Assembly (NCBI RefSeq): GCF_030272615.1
Contig: NC_081412.1
Coordinates: 40,292,791-40,356,790, forward strand
Direction of reading: 5' to 3'
DNA length: 64,000 bases
Origin: Cryptomeria japonica
Lineage: Eukaryota; Streptophyta; Pinopsida; Cupressales; Cupressaceae
The notes under the pieces are model-generated. The model worked only from the letters and a program-made list of their open reading frames with translations, had not been told where the DNA came from and made no database searches. Below, in pieces: positions 10,598 to 21,936 of this stretch; position 1 is the first letter of the stretch, and each line of letters begins with the position of its first letter. Both the position numbers and the translations under genes were made by a program.

Positions 10598-12024
10598 TGT
10601 AGATGTATAAAAATGACCATATTCCTAAATGAATATTTTATGTTCATTTCTCTATTTAATTAAATCCAATTTAATTAAATTACCCACATTCTTCTATTTA
10701 AATTAAGTAAATTACTTAATTTATTTAAATTAAATTCACTATACCATTTAATGAATAAATCATTTTATTCAATTAAATCCCCCCTATCCACTTTTAATTA
10801 AATTTAAATTTAATTAAATAGTTATCCTAAATTGAATAAATCTAATTTATTTAATTTCCCCAAATTACAACCAAATTGAATCAAATTAACTTTATTTCAA
10901 TTAAATCCTATTATCCCTCACATCTCCCACTTGCTTCCTAAACCCCTTCCTAATTTCTTCTAGACCCTTCTAATCCCTTCTAAATTAACATAACCCATCT
11001 TCTAAACTTTGTCACATCCCTAAGCAAGGGGAGGTCACTTCTCAAAACCTTAAAGTCTTTGATAACCATTAAAGGCTTCAAGTCTTCAACCACTTAATTT
11101 CCCAAAGTCTCCCAAACCATTAATGGTTAATTCAACCATCTTACATGGTTAGAGACATTTTGCCTAACTTAACCTTCATCTAACCCAAGGGAATCATCAA
11201 GTCTTTAATGCTTTGACCATGATTATCTCTTAATCATTTGCACAGGAGTTTATCCTTAGATTAACTCTTAATCCAATGGGTAATCTTAACTTAGGTTTAA
11301 CCCTTACCTCTAGATAACCATGAGGTCTTCTCATGCATTTAATGTCTCCAACCCCTTCTCTCAACCCAATCTTATGTTGACATTTGTCACCATTTCATTG
11401 GTGCCAATTGCAAAAATGGATTCCCAACTTTCAAACTTGGCCCTTGATTACCTCTTTCAATCCTGACCATCCATTGCCCTGTTTTTGCTATAAATAGAGC
11501 TTTCATTCCTCCATTTACATGATCCAAGTTTGTAGTATCATGCTTATGCTCAAATACATTCAAGCTTTCATATCATTTTTATGCTCATCATTTAGCCTCT
11601 CTTGTAACTAGGAATTAGTCTAAATATGCATGTTCAGAATACTTTCTATTATCATTAGCTTAAATCATTAACTAATATAGTATGTTAGGATAGTATTTAT
11701 ACTAACCTTGTCATCTTATAGTTAGTTTATTGCATTTCTAGAATCATGCATAGTTTAGGATGCATCTCATATTAAATCAATAAAAAACATCCCTTGTTCT
11801 TGCATTTGCCATCCCTTAACCATTTTGCTCAGTGATCTAAGAGAAAAAACATTGGTTTAAGGGACCGTGTAAGATAGAGAACCATGGGACCCACCTTGGG
11901 AAGTTGAGTGATACTTCATTACTCCATAGTTTGCACCAAGAAGTCCTGTGAGTGTGTGAGCAAGGCTCCATAGAGCTCCATTTTTCACATATTGAGTTCT
12001 ATTGACCTACTTTTCCCACATACA
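10598..12024 (+). repeat. Tat element 5' LTR (1427 bp)
   Basis: It begins TGTAGATG and ends CACATACA. The first 260 bp are a TTTAATTAAATT-rich island. Differences from the 3' LTR include a 14-bp indel near 10664 and a roughly 20-bp indel near 10916, with about 2-3% substitutions by eye. Confidence 0.92.
11489..11496 (+). promoter_or_regulatory. TATA box of Tat 5' LTR
   Basis: TATAAATA within GCTATAAATAGAGC is a strong plant TATA match. It is repeated at 34735-34742 in the 3' LTR. Transcription would start about 30 bp downstream, leaving roughly 500 bp of R-U5. Confidence 0.65.
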
Positions 12025-12045
12025 TTTCTGGCACCCACCGTGGGG
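12025..12045 (+). other. Tat primer-binding region
   Basis: TTTCTGGCACCCACCGTGGG follows the LTR end directly. TGGCRCCCACCGTGGGG is of the type found after Gypsy LTRs. I do not assign the tRNA with confidence. Confidence 0.6.
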
Positions 12046-12111
12046 CCCGACCCCATATATCTAATCGGTTTTAAAATATATCCACTTTTGCAGGCACACG
12101 GGAAAAATGAA

Positions 12112-12365
12112 TTAGCGTGTTAAGTTAACTGTTTAGCGCATTCGGTTTACTATTCAGCGCATGGAGTCCATCATCTGGCACGTGAAGTCCATATATTAGC
12201 GCATAAGATTACTATTTTTCCTGTAGGTCTCGACGCGGGAGAAAAATAGAGCAGCGCTTTTGGTGCATAGAGTAGTGCATCCTGAAAACAATGTAGCACG
12301 TTGAAACCTTCTTTTAGCACATCGTTGTTATATTGTAGCGTGTACAGTTTGTTTTGTAGTGCATC
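12112..12365 (+). repeat. Leader array A of TTAGCGCAT-type motifs
   Basis: About 11 copies of TTAGYRYRT variants occur at irregular 15-30 bp spacing, for example at 12112, 12132, 12153, 12195 and 12314. Variants such as TAGTGCAT and TAGCACAT differ mainly at CpG positions. Confidence 0.75.
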
Positions 12366-13900
12366 ACAGCCCCCCCCCAAAAAAAAAAAACTAATTTGTA
12401 ACAGAAACTAAAATTTAGACTTGTGGAAGTCCACGGAATTCGCCTTTTTGCTAACAAATTGACTGGTTTTCTGCAAGTTACTAACAGTTGACTGCAGGTT
12501 TCGAATCCATTTTTATTTAGGCTAGAGTTAAAGTAGTTTAAATTTTTACTAACTTTTCTAAGTTAGGCAAAAGTTCAAATTTCTTTCTTTTCTTGCTTAA
12601 ATAAAATTGAACTCACTTTTATTTTGGGCAAGTAAAATGAGCAACAAATCAAAATCTTTTCTTGCTTTTCTAGGAGAAAATTTCTCAATTTGGGCTCTAA
12701 AAAGAACAACACAAAATTTTCTTTTTCGCAAAAATAGAGCTTAAAAAGAACCTCACCATCCTTTGGTGCATAAAAAGATCCACTTTCATTTTTGCAAAGG
12801 AAAGAACCTCACCTCAAAAGTTTTGTTACAATTAAAGAGGGAAGTGATTCCCCTTTTGTTTACCTATTTTTATTTGTTGACCAAATCGAACCTTTTGCTT
12901 TGTTGACACGATTATTTCCTTAGATTAAATAATCATTGCTTTGAGGAAGTAAAATTAACACCATGCTTTTCTTGGAGCAACATCTCCCAATAGAGATTAG
13001 AAAATCACTGAATTGAAGGTTTAAAAAGAATTTGTGATTGCCTTGAATCGAAAGAGGAAGGTATATGCTCTCCCCTTAACTGGGTGATCCAAAAAACTAG
13101 ACCTCTCTTAAAAAGCTTTCTTTCCTTCAAAAGTATTTTACATCCTTTAGCAGGCCTGCCTTCCCGAGGAGTTGAAATCAACTCTTAAAGCCGTTTATGG
13201 CTGGTGTGAAGGGAACGACCTAAGTGGGGAATGACTTTGACACCAAGAATTCCAACCCAGTATAATCAAACGTGGAAAGTGACGAAAGTCCTTTTCAACA
13301 GTTGTGCACAGCGATTAGCCTTCCCCCAGTATCCTCGAGATATGTAAAGCCTTTATTCTAAAGGTTGGGAAGCCTCCTGAGGGAGTTTATCACTGACGGT
13401 CGAACAGGAAGCCTGATTACGAACCATAGAAATAGAAGCTTTGAACCGAGTCAGTAACCAGACATTTATAACATCATAGTGCAAGGGTGGGGAAGAATCC
13501 ACCCCCAAGATTACTCACCATATATCTCCTAAGATAACTACTCAACTGTGAAGTGATTCACTTTGAGTTAATTTCTGGCAAAAGGCAAAAAAACGGGCAC
13601 CTTCTAGAGGGTGACACGGTTGTTTGAGCTGACGGAGTATCAAGACTAGTGGGCTATGATGTTATTTATGACCTTTGAATAAAGAGTCTTTCTGAAGTGT
13701 ATTATTCATATCCAAACCTGTTAAAACATTAGAGATTTGAACACATCCTTGCAGAACATACACTTTTTGTTAGATTAGGCAAAATGGTTGTACTTTTTGT
13801 GTTGTGCTTGCATTTACCACTTTAGAAAATCATCCATCAAACCTGAAAAATTCACAACAAAAATCCAAAATTTACAAAAAAACCAACCAAAGGAAAATTC
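12366..13900 (+). other. Tat leader, non-coding
   Basis: No ORF is supported. A C10/A12 run lies at 12370-12391. The part 13150-13720 is less AT-rich and looks structured. GGGTGG...CCACCC at 13485-13505 can form a hairpin, and phrases such as GGGAACGACC stand out against the AT-rich surroundings. Confidence 0.5.
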
Positions 13901-13906
13901 AGGGTA

Positions 13907-14290
13907 GTTTAACGCATAAGAGCAACTTCTTAGCACGTGAAGTACTTTTGTTAGCACATCCAACCATCAAGTTAGCGCGTCGGTTCCGAACAGTAGCGTT
14001 TTATCCCAAAATCAAACCAGTGTCAAAACATTTAGCGCATCAGAAAAATAGTCTAGTGCGTGAAAGCATCAACTTAGTGCGTGGAAGCTAAACATTAGCG
14101 CATCAAGTTCACAAGTTAGCGCGTCATAGGCCCAGGCTAGCGCATGACTTTTTAAACAGGTAGAAAACAATTTTTTTGAATAGTCAAAACTTTAGCGTGT
14201 GCCTGGGGGCAGCCTAGCACATGTGGTCATTATTTTAGCACGTGGAGTAATTTTGGTAGCGCATTTTGTTCCTGTTTTAGTGCGTGATCA
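13907..14290 (+). repeat. Leader array B of TTAGCGCAT-type motifs
   Basis: About 16 copies of TTAGYRCRT variants lie at 18-35 bp spacing, in the same orientation as array A. Copia-D inserted into its right edge at 14300. Confidence 0.78.
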
Positions 14291-14299
14291 GAAACATAT

Positions 14300-14823
14300 T
14301 GAAAGGAAATACAAGAGCAAGGAAAGGAAAATAAAATCCAAGAAAGTTTATGATGAAGTAATTGTTACCAAGAGAAAAGCAAAAACCTTGGAGCATCACC
14401 CAAATGTGAAGAAGGAGGCACAAGAACTTTTTGAAAGGGGAAAAGCAAAGAAAAACCCCTTGTGATATTATGAATGAGGCAATGCCTAAAATGAGAGAGA
14501 GAGAGAGAGAGAGAGAGCAAGAAGCTCTTTACAATATTGTCATTAAGAAGAAATGAGAGAGGAGACATCTCTTAAATAGAGATGAGGAGAGGAGTTACAA
14601 AGTAACTCCCAAATCTATGAATGCCACCATTCATAAAATGTGTGTGCCATGTGTCCACATCCTCTTATGGAGGAAATCTAATATTCCTTAATAAAGGAAA
14701 ATAAAAGAAATGACTTGTCCTCACACATGTACTAGAGGACAAATTACATGTAGGAATTCCATAGGAATATCCTAAACTAAATACAAATAAACCTAAGCTA
14801 AGTAAAGATTAAATATTCTAACA
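14300..14823 (-). repeat. Copia-D 3' LTR (524 bp)
   Basis: Read on the minus strand it begins TGTTAGAATA and ends CTTTCA. It contains a (GA)n run of about 13 units at 14492-14518, against about 26 in the other LTR. Confidence 0.93.
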
Positions 14824-14830
14824 CCCCCCC
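14824..14830 (-). other. Copia-D polypurine tract abutting the pol stop codon
   Basis: On the minus strand the pol stop TAA (14833-14831) is followed at once by GGGGGGG and then the LTR start TGTTAG. There is no spacer between coding sequence and polypurine tract. Confidence 0.75.
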
Positions 14831-16833
14831 TTAAGCTTTACTTGGGGAGCTTACATCAAACCCTTCAATGGGTTGTAATCCAAGATTTTTACAATGAAAT
14901 TGGAACTTTTCTTTACAAAGTGGCTTGGTCAAAATATCTGCAACTTGGTCTTCCCCCTTGCAATAGAGGAGTGAAACTTGCTTGTCTTCAATTTGTTCTC
15001 TAATAAAGTGGTGTTGGAGAGCAATGTGTTTTGTCCTTGCATGGAAAATTGGATTTTTAGCCAAGGCAGTGGCACTTTGGTTGTCACAATACAATGGAGT
15101 TGGTTCGTGTTGAGGTAGACCCAAATCTTCAAGTAGTCTTCTAAGCCACAAGACTTCTTTGGAAGCATTAGTGCATCCTTTGTACTCAGCTTCAGTGGAT
15201 CCAAGAGAGGTAGATTGTTGCTTTTTACTATTCCAAGAAATTGGTCCTGAACCAACAAAAAAACAATAACCACAAGTAGATTTCCCATCATTGGGATCTC
15301 CACCTAGATCGGAATCAGTAAAACCTTTTAAAGTAAAATTAGAACTTGCATCATAAAACAAACCTACATTAATTGTTCCTTTAATATATCTTAAAATTCT
15401 TTTAGCAACTTTAAAGTGTGTTTGTTGAGGTTTAGACATGAATCTTGAAACCAAACCAACACTATAAGCAATATCTAGCCTAGTAAGAGTTAAATAATTT
15501 AAACTTCCAACTAATTGTCTATACAAAGTAGGATCAACAAGAGGAGTTTGCATATCAAGCATTAACTTAGTGCCTAATTCAATAGGAATTGAAACATGAT
15601 GAGCATCATTCATTTTAAACTTATCTATGAGATCTTGAGCATATTTACTTTGAGATAAGAAAATTCCTTTAGAGGTTTGCCAAATTTGCATTCCTAAGAA
15701 ATAATGTAAAAGACCTAAATTAGTCATTTGAAATTTTTGATTAAGTTGAAACTTAATATCAGAAATCAAAGTATTGGAACTTGAAGTAAGAATCAAATCA
15801 TCTACATACAAGATAATAATTATAATATCATCTTCACTATGTTTAATATACAAGTTAGGATCATTTTTACTTCTAATAAAGCCTTGAGAAAGAAAGAATT
15901 CATTAATCTTTGAATACCACTCCCTAGGAGATTGCTTTAATCCATAAATCGATTTCTTTAATTTACAAACTAAGTGTGCATTACCTTCTTTAATAAAACC
16001 AGGAGGTTGAGACATATAGATTTCCTCATGTAAATCACCATTAAGAAAAGCACTTTTAACATCCATTTGGTGAATAGGCCAATTCATTCTAGAAGCTAAA
16101 GCAAGCACAAGTTTAATTGTAGGCATTTTAGCAACAGGAGCAAAAGTTTCAGTATAATCTAAGCCTTCAATTTGAGAAAAACCTCTAGCAATTAATCTAG
16201 CTTTAAATTTACTAACTTGATTATTAGCATTCAATTTAGTTTTATAAAGCCACTTGCAAGAAACAAGATTTTTACCATGAGGCAAGGGAACTAAATCCCA
16301 AGTTTGGTTAGAAGTTAAAGTATCATATTCTTCCTTCATTGCTTTTTTCCAATGCGGTTGATTTTTAGCTTGATCAAATGTTTTAGGATCATTAGAATTC
16401 ATAATAGTAGTCATTAAAGCATAATTACAATAATTAACTCTCCTAGCTTGAAGTTTATCCATTCTAGCTAAGTATTCATCACTATCTTGAATTAAAGATT
16501 TAAACCATTTAGGTCTTCTTTTAGAAGTAATGGATTCATCACTAGAAGAAGAGTCATGAGGAGTAGAGTTATTATTATTATCATCACTATCACTAGAAGG
16601 AATAGAAAAAGATGCATTAGGAGTAGGGTTAAGAGAAGGAGGTTGGTCCTCCACAAGCACAACTTTGGTTTGACCAAGTTCATCATCCTCCACTTTAGAA
16701 CAATCATGAATGCCTTTTTCTGCAATACAAACATCTCTTGCAACTTTTACCTTGTTAGTAATAGGATTGTAAACTCTATAACCTTTAGTATGTTCATCAT
16801 AACCAACAAAAATAAAAGGAGAAGATTTAGCAT
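14831..16833 (-). pseudogene. Copia-D pol, RT and RNase H part
   Basis: The open frame has its first Met at 16693. The matching frame begins at about 16847, where one A of a homopolymer is missing relative to the upstream frame. RT motifs: [49 protein letters not shown] and YVDDLILTSS. RNase H: GFTDSDLGGDPNDGKSTCGY, SLGSTEAEYKG, CDNQSATALAKNP and HARTKHIALQHHF. The frame ends ...SSPSKA at the polypurine tract. Length and motifs are complete for a Copia pol end. A compensating indel or an otherwise identical master copy could be active elsewhere. Confidence 0.9.
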
Positions 16834-18963
16834 CTAATTTTTTCTTTTCTCCTTAGGTTTGTGAACATAAGCTATGGAACCAAAAATTCTTAAATTCTGC
16901 AAATTAGGCTTTCTACCAGACCAAGCTTCTTCAGGAGTTTTATCCTTTAAGGCTTTGGTAGGTGTTCTATTAATTAAATAAGTTGCACAAGCCATAGCTT
17001 CAGCCCAAAACTTATAATCCATATTTTTAGCATGCAATAAACATCTAGCCATTTCAACAATTGTCCTATGCTTCCGTTCTGCCACACCATTTTGTTGTGG
17101 TGTATAAGGAACGATAAGCTCATGTTTAATTCCAAAAGATTTCAAATAAGCATTAAATGCATTATTGACATATTCTCTTCCATTGTCAGTATGAAGAATC
17201 TTCATTTTAGAACCAGATTGCCTTTCTACAAACATATGAAATTCAATAAACACATCAAGCACTTGATCCTTACTATGAAGGAAATATATCCATGTTCTCC
17301 TTGAAAAATCATCAACAAAGGTAAGTGCATACCTTGAACCTTGGATGGAGGGATTCTCCATGGGACCCAAGAGATCACTATGAACTAGATGCAATTTAGT
17401 ATATGCCCTCCAAGATTGACCATGAGGAAAGGGTTCCCTATGCATCTTACCACTCATGCAACCATTGCAAACAATTTGAGAAGGAATAATACTAGGCAAT
17501 CCATCAACCATATTTTCTTTTTGCATCAATGAAATATAATCAGAATTGAGATGGCCAAGTCTTTCATGCCATATAGTAAAATCAACAGTAGTAAGCAAAG
17601 AATACTTTGGAGGAGCAAATTCATAGAACTTGAATAAGTTATCACTATCCATTTTAGCAGTAGCAATAACATGATTAGTGTTTGGATCAATGATATAGCA
17701 TATGCCCCTATAAAAGTTAATCTTATAATCTTGACAAAGTTTAGGAACTGAAATCAAATTTGATTTTAATTCAGGAACATAAAGAACATCATGTAATTTC
17801 CCATTAGGAACATTCACATCACCAATAGCTTCAACTTTACAACTATGATTATTAGCTAATTGAACAGGAATATTAGAAGTATCGGGATGCAAAGATTCAA
17901 AACATTCTTTATGAGAAGTAACATGTTGAGATGCACCAGAATCAATAATCCACTCAAGTGGTTGAGAAACATTATAAGTACATGTAAATGCATGACGAGA
18001 TGAATTACCATTATTATTACCTTTCTTATAATGAGGTTTATGTTGATTATTTTGATTATTTTGATTCATGGGCTTTTTACCATTTTGTTTCTTAAAACAA
18101 TTATTAGTAATATGTCCATCTTTCCCACAATATGTGCAATGGGGTCTTGTTTGAGAATTATTCCTTTGATTATTGTACGTATTATTATGATTATTATTAT
18201 GAGAATTATTATGATAGGATTTAGAATGAGATTGATAATTAGGAGATTTGTGATTATTATTATGATTATTATTATGATTATGATTATGTTTATTATTATT
18301 GGATCTAAAATTATTATTATGATTTTGATTTTTAGACATAAAAGCATGTTCACTACTTTTAAGAGTACCAAATTGAATTAATTTAGCTTACTCTTGACGC
18401 AATAAATTACGAAAAATATCATATGTTAATTGAGTAGCTAAGCTAGGAATAGCAAGTTGAGCATGAATATTCGTAATAAATTGTTGAAATTGACGAGGAA
18501 GACATTTTTTAAGAATAAGATGAATTAAACGTAAATCAGCAAGAGTAACTCCTAAACCAGTTAATTGACTATTAACAGAATCAAACTTTAATAAGAATTC
18601 ATCCATAGTTTTAAAATCTGTATACCTTAGATCTTCAAGTTGATCTTGAAGTTGAATTTTTTGGGATTCATTTGAGCTATCATAAGTTGTTTTTAAAATT
18701 TCCCAAGCTTCATGCGCTTTTGTACAATTTCCAATTAAAACATACAAATCAGGAACCATTGAAATACCAATTAAACCAAGTGCTTCCTCATTTTGAGCCT
18801 TCCATCTATCTAGGTCGGATTGAGGAGCAGATGTAGCGGGTTCAAAGGTTTTATCAGTCGCAACATCCAAAAGGTGTTTGAAACGAAAAATAAACGAGAT
18901 ATGTGTTTTCCAAGAATGATAATTGGAACTATTTAATTTAATTTCCAGAATTAATGTAGACAT
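16834..18963 (-). pseudogene. Copia-D gag, protease and integrase
   Basis: It starts with ATG at 18963 (MSTLILEIKLNSSNYHSW, a Copia gag start) and has one in-frame TAA at 18390-18388. A stretch very rich in Asn and His follows (about 18330-18150). The knuckle CTYCGKDGHITNNC is C-X2-C-X4-H-X4-C. The protease site is WIIDSGASQHVTSH. Integrase has WHERLGHLN, CNGCMSGK, HSDLLGP (Asp), LHTDNGREY (Asp) and PQQNGVAERKHR (Glu). The frame closes early at 16834 because of the single-base loss. Gag packages RNA and integrase inserts the cDNA. Confidence 0.9.
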
Positions 18964-20982
18964 GATAGCAAAATAATAGTTTGTAAAAAAAAATTACCCC
19001 TTTGATTAAAAAATAAAAATAAAAATTAACCTCCTTGATTTAAAAATAAACCAGATTTGAGTAATAACTATAACAAAATTTATGTAAAAAAAATGTTATA
19101 TTCAAATCTTAAATAACAAATTAAAATTTTATTTTTTTTAAAACAAACTTTATATTTTAAAAGAACTTTAAATATTTATTAATAATAAAATAAAATTATT
19201 TATATTAACAAAATTATTTAAAACTTAAAAAAAAATTATAAACTTAAAAAGGTTAATATTAAAGAAAACTTGTTTTAAATAAACTTTTACTAAAGAAACT
19301 AAACTATTAGTGTAAATAAAGGAACTTTACTTTACACGTATAAGATAAAGGAAAGGTAAAAAAAACTTGTTAAAGACAAATATGCATGAAATGAATGTTA
19401 CCAACCTTGATACAAATAAAAGACCAATCACAAGATAGAGGCGTTAAAAACAGTGAGGGCGATATTGACAAGTTTTACACGTTGATAATGACAGAGCAAA
19501 TGGCACAGACTACAGAGACGTTACTTTGCAAAGAATCTATAGTGCAGAGACGTTGAATGACAAGAATGAATACAAAACGCAGGTATTCGACTCTAAGTGG
19601 ACAACAGCGACTTTAGTATATCTTCTGACTGGGTGTTACATTTGAAATGAGATTAGAACTTGATAGGTATTTGAACTTTGTGAGATTTTAACAAATCGAT
19701 TGATGAGGAGCTAAATGGTTACTATGACTGTAGAATAGAGATGTCGCTGAGCTTTATCTTTTTGATCATTAAAGTCTTTGCTGGGCATACAGTGTGGAAA
19801 TGTTCTCAGTACAGTGAGTGGGGTTTTATCGGATGTCACCAGCCTCAGCCAAATCTGTGAAGTGCGGGTGAAGGGCGAAGTGCAGGGTGTGTTTGATATT
19901 TTGTTCTTTCACATGGGATTGCAGAGTCACAACTTTAATAATTGACTGTTTTTGGTTGCCTTAACAACTATATACTGATGGAAAAGTTTTCAAATAGAGG
20001 CGTACCTATTGACTGAAACCTATGGATGATAAGTTTGGGACTTCGTTGAAAAGTACCAAATAATCGTTTAGTGAGTACTAAACTTGAATAACATTTAACA
20101 TAATTTTCCAGATTTAATAAAGGCAATGGGAGCAACTTCAAGCAGATTTAAATGGTTCTGTACTAGCCCAGCAAAGATCTCGTTATGTAGAAAACTCATA
20201 AGAACAAAATATTTCACAAATATCAAACCTTACAATCTATACCTGATGGAGCAGTTGCAGAGATTGCTGGGAAGCGAGATAGGTACCGTGTTGATGGCTC
20301 GAAGATAATGAAGATCTACCTAGATCCTAAGGAGCAGAATAACATAGAATACAAGTTGGAAACCTTTGCTGGTGTTTACATGTGTTAGATGTATTAAACT
20401 ATTGTTAAACTTGAGCAAACAAAATATGCCAAAAGCAAGGCTGATATGTAAAGAGAACAAAATATAATGGAGATATAAGAATACACAGATATCAAAGCTA
20501 CAGATTATGGTTATTCTGATAAGAACAACTATTAAAAAAACTTAAATCTTTCCTCTCAAAGAAACAAATTATGCGAACTAATGCAATGTAATAATAAATT
20601 AGATTTGGTGGCAAGCCAACCAAATAGATTAAGGAGACTGAGTTTGGCGGTAAACCTTCCAAACTATGCACACTAAAAAAAACCAGAAACTTTGGCGGCA
20701 AGCCTTCCAAAGACACAAATTTAAACTAGGAAGAAGGAACTTTGGTGGCAAGCCTTCCAAAGCCCTCTTTTTTTAATTAAAAAAAACTAGAATAGAAGAT
20801 TAAACCTGCAGGCAAACTTGTTAACAAGTTTGAAAAAAAAAAAAAATCTGAAACCAAAACCTACACAATAGAAAATATTAGAAAAAGAACTTCTTCTCCT
20901 CTCAAGAATGCCTCCAACAAGGTGAACTCCACAGAATGGTAACCTTCATCAATGTCAACTTAAAAACAAGGATTAGAAACCT
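18964..20982 (-). other. Copia-D 5' leader, 2.0 kb, non-coding
   Basis: Long for a Copia element. The part near gag (19000-19330) is very A/T-rich. I see no ORF on the minus strand that resembles a known protein. The part next to the primer site holds the four hairpin-like repeats listed separately. Confidence 0.6.
20604..20761 (-). repeat. Four 21-bp hairpin-type repeats in the Copia-D leader
   Basis: Units at 20604-20624, 20643-20663, 20691-20711 and 20741-20761 share TTTGG, an 11-base core around GGCAAGCC, and CCAAA. The ends are self-complementary. Spacing start to start is 39, 48 and 50 bp. Confidence 0.8.
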
Positions 20983-20994
20983 GCTCTGATACCA
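20983..20994 (-). other. Copia-D primer-binding site
   Basis: The minus strand reads TGGTATCAGAGC directly after the LTR end CTTTCA. This is a perfect initiator-Met tRNA complement with no spacer. Confidence 0.9.
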
Positions 20995-21182
20995 TGAAAG
21001 GAAATACAAGAGCAAGGAAAGGAAAATAAAATCCAAGAAAGTTTATGATGAAGTAATTGTTACCAAGAGAAAAGCAAAAACCTTGGAGCATCACCCAAAT
21101 GTGAAGAAGGAGGCACAAGAACTTTTTGAAAGGGGAAAAGCAAAGAAAAACCCCTTGTGATATTATGAATGAGGCAATGCCT

Positions 21183-21239
<57 letters not shown>

Positions 21240-21544
21240 AAGAATCTCTTTACAATATTGTCATTAAGAAGAAATGAGAGAGGAGACATCTCTTAAATAG
21301 AGATGAGGAGAGGAGTTACAAAGTAACTCCCAAATCTATGAATGCCACCATTCATAAAATGTGTGTGCCATGTGTCCACATCCTCTTATGGAGGAAATCT
21401 AATATTCCTTAATAAAGGAAAATAAAAGAAATGACTTGTCCTCACGCATGTACTAGAGGACAAATTACATGTAGGAATTCCAAAGGAATATCCTAAACTA
21501 AATACAAATAAACCTAAGCTAAGTAAAGATTAAATATTCTAACA
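20995..21544 (-). repeat. Copia-D 5' LTR (550 bp)
   Basis: This matches 14300-14823. The 26-bp length difference equals 13 extra GA units at 21187-21238. On the minus strand a TATTTAAGAG TATA-like site lies near 21290-21300. Confidence 0.93.
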
Positions 21545-21549
21545 CATAT

Positions 21550-21936
21550 AGACAGAGGGAAAAGAAATGAGGAATTTTAAAATTTTTGAAAACATTTTCA
21601 AAGGCCTCTCATTATCAAACAACATTTTTCACCAAAACGGAGTAGCGAAAACAAACCATTAAAACTATTTCTTGAGATAAATTTGTGTCAAAACAAATGT
21701 GGTAAAAATCCTAAACTGATCGCACAATAAAACATGTCTATCTTATCATAATCTAGAAACCTCATCATCAGTATCAACAAAATCCTTTACCATCTTACGG
21801 ATTTCATCTCAAAAACACTTGTTTAAAAATTTCAAGTTGTCAAATCAAGTCTCTATATCGGGAGGCTTTTATCCATATCATTTGATATGCTTTGTCGTGA
21901 AGGGGCATCTTAACCTTCACTTTGATAGAGTAAGAT
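21550..21936 (+). other. Tat leader, last part before gag
   Basis: This continues the leader after Copia-D. It is AT-rich with no repeat or ORF of note. Purine-rich GACAGAGGGAAAAG stands right after the insertion. Confidence 0.45.

Larger units (their letters stand above)
14300..21544 (-). mobile_element. Copia-D: young Ty1/Copia retrotransposon (7245 bp)
   Basis: LTRs at 14300-14823 and 20995-21544 are flanked by CATAT (14295-14299 and 21545-21549). The primer site and pol read on the minus strand. I count only three substitutions between the LTRs outside a GA microsatellite. Gag and pol occupy one frame apart from one nonsense codon and one single-base loss. Confidence 0.94.

Noticed and set aside
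12112-14290. CRISPR-like or satellite interpretation of the spaced motif arrays
   Set aside because: Motifs are only about 9 bp, degenerate and irregularly spaced in plant retrotransposon DNA, so neither a CRISPR array nor a regular satellite fits.
20126-20308. Plus-strand ORF of 60 codons in the Copia-D leader
   Set aside because: It runs against the element, is short and has no recognisable motif.
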